Positions 16,783 through 23,848 of a DNA stretch of 64,000 nucleotides are shown piece after piece. Position 1 is the stretch's first letter, and each line of letters starts with the position of its first letter. Position numbers and translations under genes: made by a program. Source of the stretch: an uncultured Chitinophagaceae bacterium (GTDB lineage Bacteria > Bacteroidota > Bacteroidia > Chitinophagales > Chitinophagaceae); assembly GCA_936908745.1 (NCBI GenBank), contig CAKZFX010000010.1, forward strand, positions 62,001 to 126,000, written 5' to 3'. Below the pieces are notes generated by a model. It did not search any database. It was given only the letters and a program-made list of their open reading frames with translations, and was not told where the DNA came from.

Positions 16783-17577
16783 TTATAAAATAGATCGTAC
16801 CAACCCTCCTTCCACACGAATAGCAGCGCCATTGGTGGCAGAAGCCAGTGCGCTGCAATAGTAAGCAACCGTATCAGCTACCTCTTCCACGCTGGCAAAG
16901 CGTTGGAGCAAGGATGTAGGCCGCATATTTTTAAAGAAATCTTTTTCTACTTCTTCTGTACTGCTGTTATTGGCTTTGGACAAGTCTTCGATAAAAGTGC
17001 CGACCCCTTTTGAACGGGTAGGGCCGGGCAAGATAGAATTGACGGTCACATTGGTTCCTTTAGTAAGTTCAGCCAGCCCCCGGCTGATAGCGATCTGCGC
17101 CGTTTTTGTCATACCATAATGGATCATTTCATCGGGTATAAACACACCGGATTCGCTGGAGATGAAAATAACACGTCCCCAGTTTTGTTCCAGCATTTTG
17201 GGAAAGTAATGACGGGACAAACGAACACCGCTCATCACGTTGACTTCAAAGAAACGGAACCAGTCTTCATCCGGTATTTCCGCGAAAGGTTTGGGCTCAA
17301 AAATACCGGTGTTGTTTACGAGTATATCAACAACCGGCAACGTGTCGGTGATCTTTTTTACATCGGCTGCTTTGGAAAGATCGGCGGCAATGCCGGATAC
17401 TTTATAGTCTGCGTTCAACGCTTTCAGTTCGGCTACGGTACTGTCCACTGTTTCCTGTGTTCTTCCGTTGATAAATACATGAACGCCTTCGTTTAGTAAA
17501 CGTTTGGCAATAGCAAGGCCGATGCCGGCAGTGGAGCCGCTGATAAACGCGGTTTTATTTCCAATTTTCAGGTCCAT
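16783..17577 (-). CDS. SDR-family oxidoreductase
   Basis: 264 aa, classical short-chain dehydrogenase/reductase. N-terminal cofactor motif SGSTAGIGLAIAKRL (TGxxxGIG type), NNTG in place of NNAG (ILVNNTGIFEP), catalytic Ser in FISSESG and YxxxK as YGMTK. The C-terminus ends in the SDR RVEGGLVRSI strand. Sequence type resembles uncharacterised SDRs often annotated as 3-oxoacyl-ACP reductase-like; substrate unknown. The gene lies at the left border of an AT-rich patch. Confidence 0.9.
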   Translation of the reverse strand: MDLKIGNKTAFISGSTAGIGLAIAKRLLNEGVHVFINGRTQETVDSTVAELKALNADYKVSGIAADLSKAADVKKITDTLPVVDILVNNTGIFEPKPFAEIPDEDWFRFFEVNVMSGVRLSRHYFPKMLEQNWGRVIFISSESGVFIPDEMIHYGMTKTAQIAISRGLAELTKGTNVTVNSILPGPTRSKGVGTFIEDLSKANNSSTEEVEKDFFKNMRPTSLLQRFASVEEVADTVAYYCSALASATNGAAIRVEGGLVRSIL

Positions 17578-17603
17578 AAAATCTTAAGTAAGTATATATT
17601 AGT

Positions 17604-18029
17604 TTAAACCTGCTTCACAAAATGTGGAGTAAACCTGGGGAAAATAACTTTTCCGTCAATTTTTTCCAACCCCAATTTTTCTCGTAAATCGTGCCTTAGC
17701 TCACTTAATAAATCATCCAGATTTACGTTCTTAGTTTTATACTCGTTTAGATTATATAAAAAATCTCTTACTAAACTGATTTGTTTTGAAGTGCCTAAAA
17801 GCTGTATATCAGTTGTAACTTGTTCTAATGCTTGAATCACTTCATTTATATTTTCTGGCTTAATCTCGTTTCTATTCAAAATATGATTAAGTTTTCTCCA
17901 AACTTCAATCAGATAATTTATCCTTATCTCCTTTTCTTTATTCTTAAGGTCACGGTCTTTTGAAATAACATACAACACATACCATCCCGTAATTGTTACT
18001 GCTCCTGTGATGATTGGATCCCAATTCAT
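17604..18029 (-). CDS. Small membrane-anchored helical protein, unknown function
   Basis: 141 aa. One N-terminal membrane helix (IITGAVTITGWYVLYVI) followed by a charged, largely helical cytoplasmic part with Asn/Lys/Glu-rich character (KEKEIRINYLIEVWRKLNHIL). Distinctly more AT-rich than the flanking SDR gene. I recognise no family. It sits next to a decayed tRNA and a transposase, so horizontal acquisition is plausible. Confidence 0.6.
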   Translation of the reverse strand: MNWDPIITGAVTITGWYVLYVISKDRDLKNKEKEIRINYLIEVWRKLNHILNRNEIKPENINEVIQALEQVTTDIQLLGTSKQISLVRDFLYNLNEYKTKNVNLDDLLSELRHDLREKLGLEKIDGKVIFPRFTPHFVKQV

Positions 18030-18154
18030 AGTCTGAATATTTAATCAGAAGGTAGGCTAATTTAAATTCTATCTAATAAATTTTCTTTAAAAAAAGTCTT
18101 CCAATTGCTTGTTTTTTTCTTATCAGTTCGGCACTATTGTAAATAAGCAAAAAA

Positions 18155-18179
18155 CAGCCAGTTACTTGGCTGCTTTTTT
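18155..18179. terminator. Intrinsic terminator just upstream of the tRNA remnant
   Basis: CAGCCA (18155-18160) pairs with TGGCTG (18167-18172) around GTTACT, with six T at 18174-18179 and six A on the left side, so it can function on both strands. No intact + strand gene precedes it, which suggests it belonged to a gene that was lost or that the segment was copied from a tRNA locus. Confidence 0.7.
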
Positions 18180-18184
18180 CTTGT

Positions 18185-18256
18185 GCTCCTGTAGTTCAAC
18201 GGATAGAACAGCGGTCTACTAAACTGAAGATTCGGGTCCGAATCCCGACGGGAGTA
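18185..18256 (+). pseudogene. tRNA-Arg-like gene with aberrant ACT anticodon, probably decayed
   Basis: 72-nt cloverleaf: acceptor GCTCCTG/CGGGAGT (G-U at 1-72 and a T-G pair), D arm GTTC/GAAC with GG, anticodon arm CGGT/ACTG with loop CTACTAA, variable loop AGAT, T arm TCGGG/CCCGA. The body looks like tRNA-Arg reading AGR codons, whose loop would be CTTCTAA or CTCCTAA. Here the anticodon is ACT (18218-18220), which would pair with AGU (Ser), and the invariant T55 is C (T loop TCCGAAT instead of TTCGAAT). Two changes at near-universal positions plus a mismatch at 27-43 argue for a pseudogene. Confidence 0.7.
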
Positions 18257-18403
18257 CTATTTTTTAAACTTAAATAAAAGTAAGATCAATATATCAAAAG
18301 TCCTAAGATTTTAGCAATTTTTTTAAACATAAATAGCTAAAAATCAGTGAATTAGATAATAATTTTCATTAAATTTAGATAAGATTTTAGAGCGTATAAG
18401 AAC

Positions 18404-19315
18404 ATGATTTTAAACAACTTAATTGAAATTTCAAGCTACTTTTCAGATAAGCAACGGTGTATTGAGTACCTAACAAAAATGCGCTGGAAAGACGGGGTGA
18501 CTTGTCCGTTTTGTGATGGCAAAAAAGTGTATGAGTTGAAAGGTAAAACGAAGGGTTATAAATGCCCGAAATGCAAAAAGCTTTTCTCAGCTATCAAAGG
18601 AACAATATTTGAAAACAGCCCTTTACCATTGCAAAAATGGTTCGTCGCAATTTACCTGATGTCTTCACATAAGAAAGGGATAAGCTCCCTTCAATTAGCA
18701 AGAGATATAGGAGTGACACAAACAACAGCCTGGTTTATGACACAAAGGATCAGGTACGCTTTTAAAAATAAGACTTTTGATAAAATGAGTGGCATTATTC
18801 AAGCTGATGAATCCTATATCGGTGGTAAAAACAAAAACAGAAGCTGGGGCAAAAAAGTAGCTCAATCACAAGGCAGGTCTCTAAAAGATAAAACACCTGT
18901 TTTCGGTTTGGTTGATAATTTGGGAAAGGTGTACACTGAGGTTGTTTCAGATACAAAAGCGATGACCTTAGGAAAGGTTATTGATAAAATGGTGAAAGGT
19001 GGGTCTATTATTGTTACTGATGAATGGAAGGCGTATAAAAAATTGCACAGAAAATACCTTCACATTGTTTTAAACCACGATGACGAAGAGTTCGTAAGAG
19101 GTGCGTTTCACAACAACAGCATTGAAGGCTTCTGGAGCTTATTAAAACGCGGAATATTGGGCATTTATCACAATGTTAGTGCAAAGCATTTACACAGGTA
19201 TTGTGACGAATTTTCGTATAGATATAACACCAGAAAGATTTCTGAAAACGAAAAGTTTCAAAAAGTAGTTAGCAGGGTAAATGGCAGGTTGAAGTATAAG
19301 GATCTGACGGCTTAA
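18404..19315 (+). CDS. IS1595-family (ISXO2-like) transposase
   Basis: 303 aa. N-terminal zinc ribbon with CPFCDGKKV and YKCPKCKKLF (two CxxC), followed by the ISXO2-like catalytic domain: Asp in IIQADESYIGGK, Asp in IIVTDEWKAYK and NNSIEGFWSLLKRG where IS1595 members carry the last acidic residue. The reading frame is complete with no frameshift, so the enzyme may be active. I could not define reliable terminal inverted repeats or target duplications. An 11-bp direct repeat TAAGATTTTAG occurs twice upstream (18304-18314, 18380-18390). Confidence 0.9.
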   Translation: MILNNLIEISSYFSDKQRCIEYLTKMRWKDGVTCPFCDGKKVYELKGKTKGYKCPKCKKLFSAIKGTIFENSPLPLQKWFVAIYLMSSHKKGISSLQLARDIGVTQTTAWFMTQRIRYAFKNKTFDKMSGIIQADESYIGGKNKNRSWGKKVAQSQGRSLKDKTPVFGLVDNLGKVYTEVVSDTKAMTLGKVIDKMVKGGSIIVTDEWKAYKKLHRKYLHIVLNHDDEEFVRGAFHNNSIEGFWSLLKRGILGIYHNVSAKHLHRYCDEFSYRYNTRKISENEKFQKVVSRVNGRLKYKDLTA

Positions 19316-19338
19316 GTTCTTTGATATGGAAAAAGTAC

Positions 19339-19593
19339 TTATCTACTTTTTCCTGTACCGTTGCAAAATGTGCAATATTGCCAAGTTTGAAAATTACAAA
19401 GCTGGCATCCACTTACACAGTAAATACAATCAGATTTACCATTTGTGCAAAAGCGGCAATCGTCAGATCTTTTACTACTACAAGAAATAGAATCCTTTAA
19501 GAAAAAGAAAGCGAAAAGTAGAACGGCAAATCCCACAATCGTTCCTATTGAATTCGTCTTTTTTGGTTCCTCTGTGTCATTTAATGTCTCCAT
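19339..19593 (-). CDS. Small membrane protein with Cys-rich tail
   Basis: 84 aa. A short polar N-terminus, one membrane helix (SIGTIVGFAVLLFAFFFL), then a tail with ten cysteines arranged as CRFC, CIYC, CQLC and CTFCNGTG. The last motif resembles DnaJ-type CxxCxGxG zinc-finger repeats, so two small zinc sites are plausible. No known family recognised. It is divergent from the XRE regulator with a palindrome between them. Confidence 0.6.
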   Translation of the reverse strand: METLNDTEEPKKTNSIGTIVGFAVLLFAFFFLKDSISCSSKRSDDCRFCTNGKSDCIYCVSGCQLCNFQTWQYCTFCNGTGKSR

Positions 19594-19620
19594 ATTAATA
19601 GTTTAGAATCAAATATAATA

Positions 19621-19636
19621 CACGTACCAGTACGTG
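19621..19636. promoter_or_regulatory. Palindrome between divergent genes, candidate XRE operator
   Basis: CACGTAC-CA-GTACGTG: perfect 7-bp arms with a 2-nt centre, 28 nt from the start of the Cys-rich gene and 51 nt from the start of the XRE gene. Size and location fit a dimeric HTH repressor site. Confidence 0.5.
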
Positions 19637-19687
19637 CAAAAGATTTTTTGTTACCACCGTCCTTGCAGCCTATAAAACTGCACAGCG

Positions 19688-19933
19688 ATGCCAAATAAGC
19701 AATTGAATCACACGAAGATTGAGTTATACGTTATAAATGCTGTAAAAGAGAAAAGAATTGAAGCAGGGCTCTCACAAAAAGAACTAGCCGATGAATTGGA
19801 TATGTCCTTAGGATTTATCGGAGATGTTGAAAATCCTAAAAGAAGGGCTAAATACAATTTGAATCACTTAAACGAATTAGCTAAAATTTTTAAATGTTCA
19901 CCTCGTGATTTTTTACCAGAAAAGCCATTGTAA
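19688..19933 (+). CDS. XRE-family helix-turn-helix regulator
   Basis: 81 aa, essentially one Cro/C1-type HTH domain: KEKRIEAGLSQKELADELDM (helices 1-2), SLGFIGDVENPKRRAKYN (recognition helix and after), LNELAKIFKCSPRDFLPE (helices 4-5). DNA-binding transcription factor of the small type typical of mobile elements and toxin-antitoxin or restriction controllers. No toxin or restriction gene is beside it. Likely autoregulated through the palindrome at 19621-19636. Confidence 0.88.
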   Translation: MPNKQLNHTKIELYVINAVKEKRIEAGLSQKELADELDMSLGFIGDVENPKRRAKYNLNHLNELAKIFKCSPRDFLPEKPL

Positions 19934-20061
19934 AAACAAACTTTACTAAATCACCTTTATTTTTAAATGGTTTAAACTAATATATACTTACTAAATCTTA
20001 TTTTAAATAGGCTGCAAGGATAAATAGAACAGTACAACCGGGAAAAGGTTGAAAAGACAAA

Positions 20062-20520
20062 CTATTGTTTTTGCCAAACTGTTTTATCCAGTTTTGCTGT
20101 ATCCGTTTTACTCAGCCAGTAAAAGATCCCTAAAAAGCGTTGTTTTTTATAATAGCGATAAACCGGCATATCGCTGTCCCATGCACCGCAACCATAAGAT
20201 CTTGACACAATAGTTGCCTTAGTTTGTGTATGAACGTACATCGTTTTTTCCGCATCTCCGCACATAAAATCTCCCAGCATTGAAAAGAATAGGAATGGTA
20301 TAGTTATAAGATATAAAAGAGCGCCAATTTTCTTACGGTGCAATCCCATTGCATAATTAAACACCCAAACCATGCTGACAGATAAAGTAGTCCAAATGAT
20401 TACACGTGATAAGGATTGCATTCCTTTTGACGCCCATTCAACGGGCGTACTGTCTCCTATTACAATTATAAAGAGGCAAACAAAAATCCAGCTAATATGA
20501 AAAATTAAGAAACGGTTCAC
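20062..20520 (-). CDS. Membrane protein of unknown function
   Basis: 152 aa with three predicted membrane helices (FLIFHISWIFVCLFIIVIG; VIIWTTLSVSMVWVFNYAMG; IGALLYLITIPFLFFSML) and a C-terminal soluble part with DSDMPVYRYYKKQRFLGIF. No family recognised. It stands 16 nt after the epimerase-like gene on the same strand, so it may be its operon partner. Confidence 0.6.
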   Translation of the reverse strand: MNRFLIFHISWIFVCLFIIVIGDSTPVEWASKGMQSLSRVIIWTTLSVSMVWVFNYAMGLHRKKIGALLYLITIPFLFFSMLGDFMCGDAEKTMYVHTQTKATIVSRSYGCGAWDSDMPVYRYYKKQRFLGIFYWLSKTDTAKLDKTVWQKQ

Positions 20521-20536
20521 AGGTTATGTTTATGTG

Positions 20537-21652
20537 TTATATACTCACCGATTCAAACCGCTGCAATTGTTTTTCTTCAATCCATGCACCCAAACCGGGT
20601 GTGTCCGGCACTTCCACCACGCCATTTGCTTTGTATTGAATACCGCCGCTTACCACATCTTCTTTCAGCATCAGGCTGGTATCAAAATCATAATGTTCAA
20701 TTTGCGGGCTGCATAAGGCAAAGTGTGCAAAAGCTGTCATTGCCAGTCTTGATTCGATCATAGCACCGACCTGTAAATGAATACCAGCGGCTTCGGCCAT
20801 CTTCACCATTTTCAAGGCTTTGAAAATGCCGCCTGATTTTCCGAGTTTGATATTAAAGTAATCACAAGCTTTTAAATCAATCAACCGCTCCGCATCATGA
20901 TCATCGCCGCAACATTCATCGGCCATAATGGGAATAGGACTTTGTTTTTTTACTTCAGGCAGGCGCATAAAAGCCCAGCGGGGGATCGGCTCTTCACAAT
21001 GCTGTATATCAAAAGGGGCCAACGCTTGTAATGTTTGGATGGCTTCCTCCACCGACCAGCCCTGGTTGGCATCAATGCGCAATGGAATAGAAGGGCCAAC
21101 GGCCTCACGGATGGCTTTCATACGGAGTACATCTGTCTTACCATTTTTTCCAAGCTTTACTTTGATGGCTGGATAACCCTGTGCCTGTATTTTCAACGCA
21201 TCGGCCACCATTTTATCAATATCGCCTACGCTTACGGTATAATCCGTTGTGATGATTTTGTTATTCTCACCACCAATAAAACGATAGAGCGGCATGCCAT
21301 TATGCTGCGAAGCAATATCATATAAAGCGATATCAAAGGCGCTTTTGATACTCGTGTTTGCATAGATCACTGCGTCCATCCGTTGAATACAACCTTCAAT
21401 ATCCAGCGGATCTTTTCCTTTCAGCGCTTTGGCAAAGTACTGCCCGACTGTAAAACAGGTGTCCTGGCTTTCACCGTTGATAGGCATATAAGGACTGCAT
21501 TCGCCAAAACCAATGATCCCTTCCTGCGTCGTGATCTTTACCAGCACATTATGCGCCGCCTCATCCTTGCCCAACGAAGTAATAAAAGGCTCGATCAGCG
21601 GGATTGAAAGTTTATAGAGATCAACCTGTTGTATAGTTAAGTTAGTGCCCAT
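20537..21652 (-). CDS. Enolase-superfamily enzyme, dipeptide epimerase-like
   Basis: 371 aa. N-terminal capping domain (GFGECSPYMPINGE) and a C-terminal TIM barrel with the superfamily residues: KxK base in AIKVKLGK, first metal Asp in LRIDANQGW, Glu in HCEEPI, Asp/Glu in PIMADECC and the second base Lys in FNIKLGKSGG. This arrangement fits the muconate-lactonizing subgroup, and sequence flavour favours L-Ala-D/L-Glu-type dipeptide epimerases that act on peptidoglycan-derived dipeptides. Specificity is inferred. TATCTTTA lies 17 nt upstream of the start on the minus strand. Confidence 0.85.
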   Translation of the reverse strand: MGTNLTIQQVDLYKLSIPLIEPFITSLGKDEAAHNVLVKITTQEGIIGFGECSPYMPINGESQDTCFTVGQYFAKALKGKDPLDIEGCIQRMDAVIYANTSIKSAFDIALYDIASQHNGMPLYRFIGGENNKIITTDYTVSVGDIDKMVADALKIQAQGYPAIKVKLGKNGKTDVLRMKAIREAVGPSIPLRIDANQGWSVEEAIQTLQALAPFDIQHCEEPIPRWAFMRLPEVKKQSPIPIMADECCGDDHDAERLIDLKACDYFNIKLGKSGGIFKALKMVKMAEAAGIHLQVGAMIESRLAMTAFAHFALCSPQIEHYDFDTSLMLKEDVVSGGIQYKANGVVEVPDTPGLGAWIEEKQLQRFESVSI

Positions 21653-21761
21653 AGCCGTTCAATATCCACTAAAGATAGAAAGCAAAACGACTTTAGCATG
21701 ATTTATGTTCTGGAGGAAATAAACCCATCAAAAAACCGTTATATAAAACCAATCATTATCT

Positions 21762-22292
21762 ATGCAAAAACTGCTCGCGATCATCAGCCTTTCAGCCCTG
21801 CTTGTTTCCTGTAAAAAAGAAATAACGGAGTTGCCACCGGAAACACAGACCGGCGCTAATACATTTGGCGCTAAAGTCGATGGCAGCTTGTTTGGCCCGC
21901 AGGGCTTTGGCCCATTACCTGCCAATGATATTTTAGAAGCCCGCTGGATCGGTAATGACTTTCTTATCATTGCCCGCAATTTTGCTTCATCACCCAATGA
22001 AAGGGAGATGGAACTTTTTGTGCGGGATGCCAAACTGGGAGGAACGTTTCAATTGAACACCAATGTTCCTTACCCGACAAGAGCGGCCAGCTATGCTTAT
22101 TTTGTCAAAAGAAGTATAACACCTGAATTTGAATGGATCACTTCGGCTACGCATACCGGCACGGTAACATTGACAAGGGTGGACACGGTGCAACGGGTGG
22201 TGTCAGGACGTTTTTCTTTTACAGGCGAGGAGATTTTTGATGCCGCAGGCGCACTCAATGTAACAGAAGGGAGATTTGATGTAAAGTATTAA
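21762..22292 (+). CDS. Lipoprotein, DUF6252-like
   Basis: 176 aa with a lipoprotein signal (MQKLLAIISLSALLVSC then KKEI). The mature part is all-beta: TFGAKVDGSLFGPQG, LIIARNF, EMELFVRD and a closing GRFSFTGEEIFDAAG/VTEGRFDVKY strand pair, the pattern I associate with DUF6252 single-domain lipoproteins. Function unknown. Its last four nucleotides overlap the stop of the convergent barrel gene. Confidence 0.7.
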   Translation: MQKLLAIISLSALLVSCKKEITELPPETQTGANTFGAKVDGSLFGPQGFGPLPANDILEARWIGNDFLIIARNFASSPNEREMELFVRDAKLGGTFQLNTNVPYPTRAASYAYFVKRSITPEFEWITSATHTGTVTLTRVDTVQRVVSGRFSFTGEEIFDAAGALNVTEGRFDVKY

Positions 22293-22960
22293 TCAAATAA
22301 AACCCTAACACCGATATTCAGCATCCCGGCAAGGGGTGCATTTTTATTTACAAACAGGTATTTACTGGGATAATCAGAAGCCGGAACCCAAAAACGGCCT
22401 TCGGTATATACATAGAGACCGCCACCGATCGGCGCCTCCCAACCCAAACCCAGGTCGGCTGTCAGGCGTTTGAATTTGGCTTTGCCAGCCCTTGCAGGCA
22501 CATAGTAATTGTTGGTATCAATAGCAACAGAATGCGAGTTTTCAATACGGCCAAATAACAGGCCGAAACCAGCATAACCATAGATACTAAACCCTTCTTC
22601 TATTTCAGAACTGCCTTTAAAATAGTGTTTCCAGCCGGTAGAAAAATGCTTGAGGCTCATCGTCGCATTATTGGTATAATCGATTTGCTGTGGAATGGTG
22701 ATGATGGATTTAGCCGTGGCAGTCAGGTCGTTTTTAAATTTCCCGTTGGAATAGTAAGAAACCCAAAGGTATAAACCATTTTTAGGTGTAAAGTGAAATT
22801 GACCTTGTATGGTATGACCGATGGCCCAGAACTGCTGTTCCTTTTTAAAGTTGCGTTGAAGACCGAGGTCAGTGGCTATGCTGAATTTTGTTTGCGCCGT
22901 TACAGCATGGCTAACAAGCAAAGCAAACAATAAGAGGTATATGCGGGAAAGACGTTTCAA
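22289..22960 (-). CDS. Outer-membrane beta-barrel protein
   Basis: 223 aa from a TTG start at 22960; no ATG gives the signal peptide (KRLSRIYLLLFALLVSHAVTAQ). The mature chain has regularly spaced amphipathic strands (FSIATDLGLQRNF, GLYLWVSYYSNGKF, FSIYGYAGFGLLFG, LTADLGLGWEAPIGGG, LYVYTEGRFWVP) and ends in a strand closing on VLFD, typical of OmpA-like or porin-family 8-10 strand barrels. No periplasmic domain. Function unknown. Confidence 0.75.
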   Translation of the reverse strand: MKRLSRIYLLLFALLVSHAVTAQTKFSIATDLGLQRNFKKEQQFWAIGHTIQGQFHFTPKNGLYLWVSYYSNGKFKNDLTATAKSIITIPQQIDYTNNATMSLKHFSTGWKHYFKGSSEIEEGFSIYGYAGFGLLFGRIENSHSVAIDTNNYYVPARAGKAKFKRLTADLGLGWEAPIGGGLYVYTEGRFWVPASDYPSKYLFVNKNAPLAGMLNIGVRVLFD

Positions 22961-22990
22961 TGGATCAGTTTCAGTAACGAATTTATTTGA

Positions 22991-23794
22991 TTATTTGACA
23001 ATACCAACCATATTTGAGTGCGAGATGACGCCAATATAGCGGGAATCCATTGAGCCATGGCGGTTGTCGCCCATCATAAAGTATAATTTTTCTTTTACCA
23101 CAAATGTTCCTTTTTCAATACCGGGAATTTGTTGATAGAAACGGATATTAAAGGCATTTACTTCAATCGTATCGCCGGGCGAAGGAATTTTTACCGGGCC
23201 GTAGTTGTCAATAGAGTAATTGCAGGTGTCGCAGTATTGTGCTATTTGTGCATTGAAATCTGTATTAATATTTTTTTCGACGCTAAGCACGGTTGGTTTC
23301 CTGTTCCTGTATTCAGCTGCTTCTTTTAAAGTGAGTTGCGCCCTGTAAGTAATCGTACTCCCTGTTGATTCCATATTATTGTGATACCTGCTCTCAGTTT
23401 CAGGAAAATCTTCAATCGGAGTGGTGGATTTTATAGTATACTCCTGCAAACCTTCAGCAGGGAAGCGGATCAATTCATCATTAAGATAAACATCGCCGTT
23501 TCTTATTTCCATTTTATCGCCGGAACTGGCAATAATGCGTTGGACAATTTTTTGCCAGCTTTGCTCATATTTGCCAAACTCATCTTCGAGAGGTTTCCTG
23601 TAATCATCACCAAAATAATTGAACACTGCAATGTCATCGTTTTTAAAAACAGTACTTTTTACAACATATATACGTGATCCGACAGGTAATGTTTCTGCCA
23701 TTGCACCGGAAGGAATGTTATAATATTTCCCTTTGCAACTTTGCAGTAAACAAACAGCGATCAGCAGCAAAAAAGCAAGTTTGATTATTCTCAT
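22991..23794 (-). CDS. Signal-peptidase-I-like lipoprotein lacking the catalytic dyad
   Basis: 267 aa from ATG 23794; an upstream in-frame ATG at 23815 lies in the terminator and is unlikely. The fold is signal peptidase I (S26): IPSGAMAETLPVGSRIYV, IIASSGDKMEIRNGDVYLND and LYFMMGDNRHGSMDSRYIG. In active enzymes the residue just before Met in the first motif is the nucleophilic Ser (SGSM); here it is Ala (SGAM). The general-base Lys of the VKR motif is Gln (IVQRII). Instead of a membrane anchor the N-terminus has a lipobox (CLLQSC). It therefore looks like a lipid-anchored, inactive relative. Confidence 0.8.
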   Translation of the reverse strand: MRIIKLAFLLLIAVCLLQSCKGKYYNIPSGAMAETLPVGSRIYVVKSTVFKNDDIAVFNYFGDDYRKPLEDEFGKYEQSWQKIVQRIIASSGDKMEIRNGDVYLNDELIRFPAEGLQEYTIKSTTPIEDFPETESRYHNNMESTGSTITYRAQLTLKEAAEYRNRKPTVLSVEKNINTDFNAQIAQYCDTCNYSIDNYGPVKIPSPGDTIEVNAFNIRFYQQIPGIEKGTFVVKEKLYFMMGDNRHGSMDSRYIGVISHSNMVGIVK

Positions 23795-23800
23795 AAAGCA

Positions 23801-23829
23801 AAAAGCGCCAGCCAACGGCTGACGCTTTT
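23801..23829 (-). terminator. Intrinsic terminator of the S46 peptidase gene
   Basis: AAAAGCG/CGCTTTT (23801-23807, 23823-23829) and CAGCC/GGCTG inside, one mismatch, loop AAC. On the minus strand the stem is followed by a T run. It lies 20 nt after the peptidase stop. Confidence 0.8.
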
Positions 23830-23848
23830 AAAAATATAAAAAGATTTC

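Noticed and set aside
18291..19327. ATATCAAA at 18291 and its inverted copy at 19320-19327 as IS1595 terminal repeats
   Set aside because: Twelve of 16 inward bases match, but the flanking octamers are not duplicated and the motif is AT-rich, so the ends of the element are not established.
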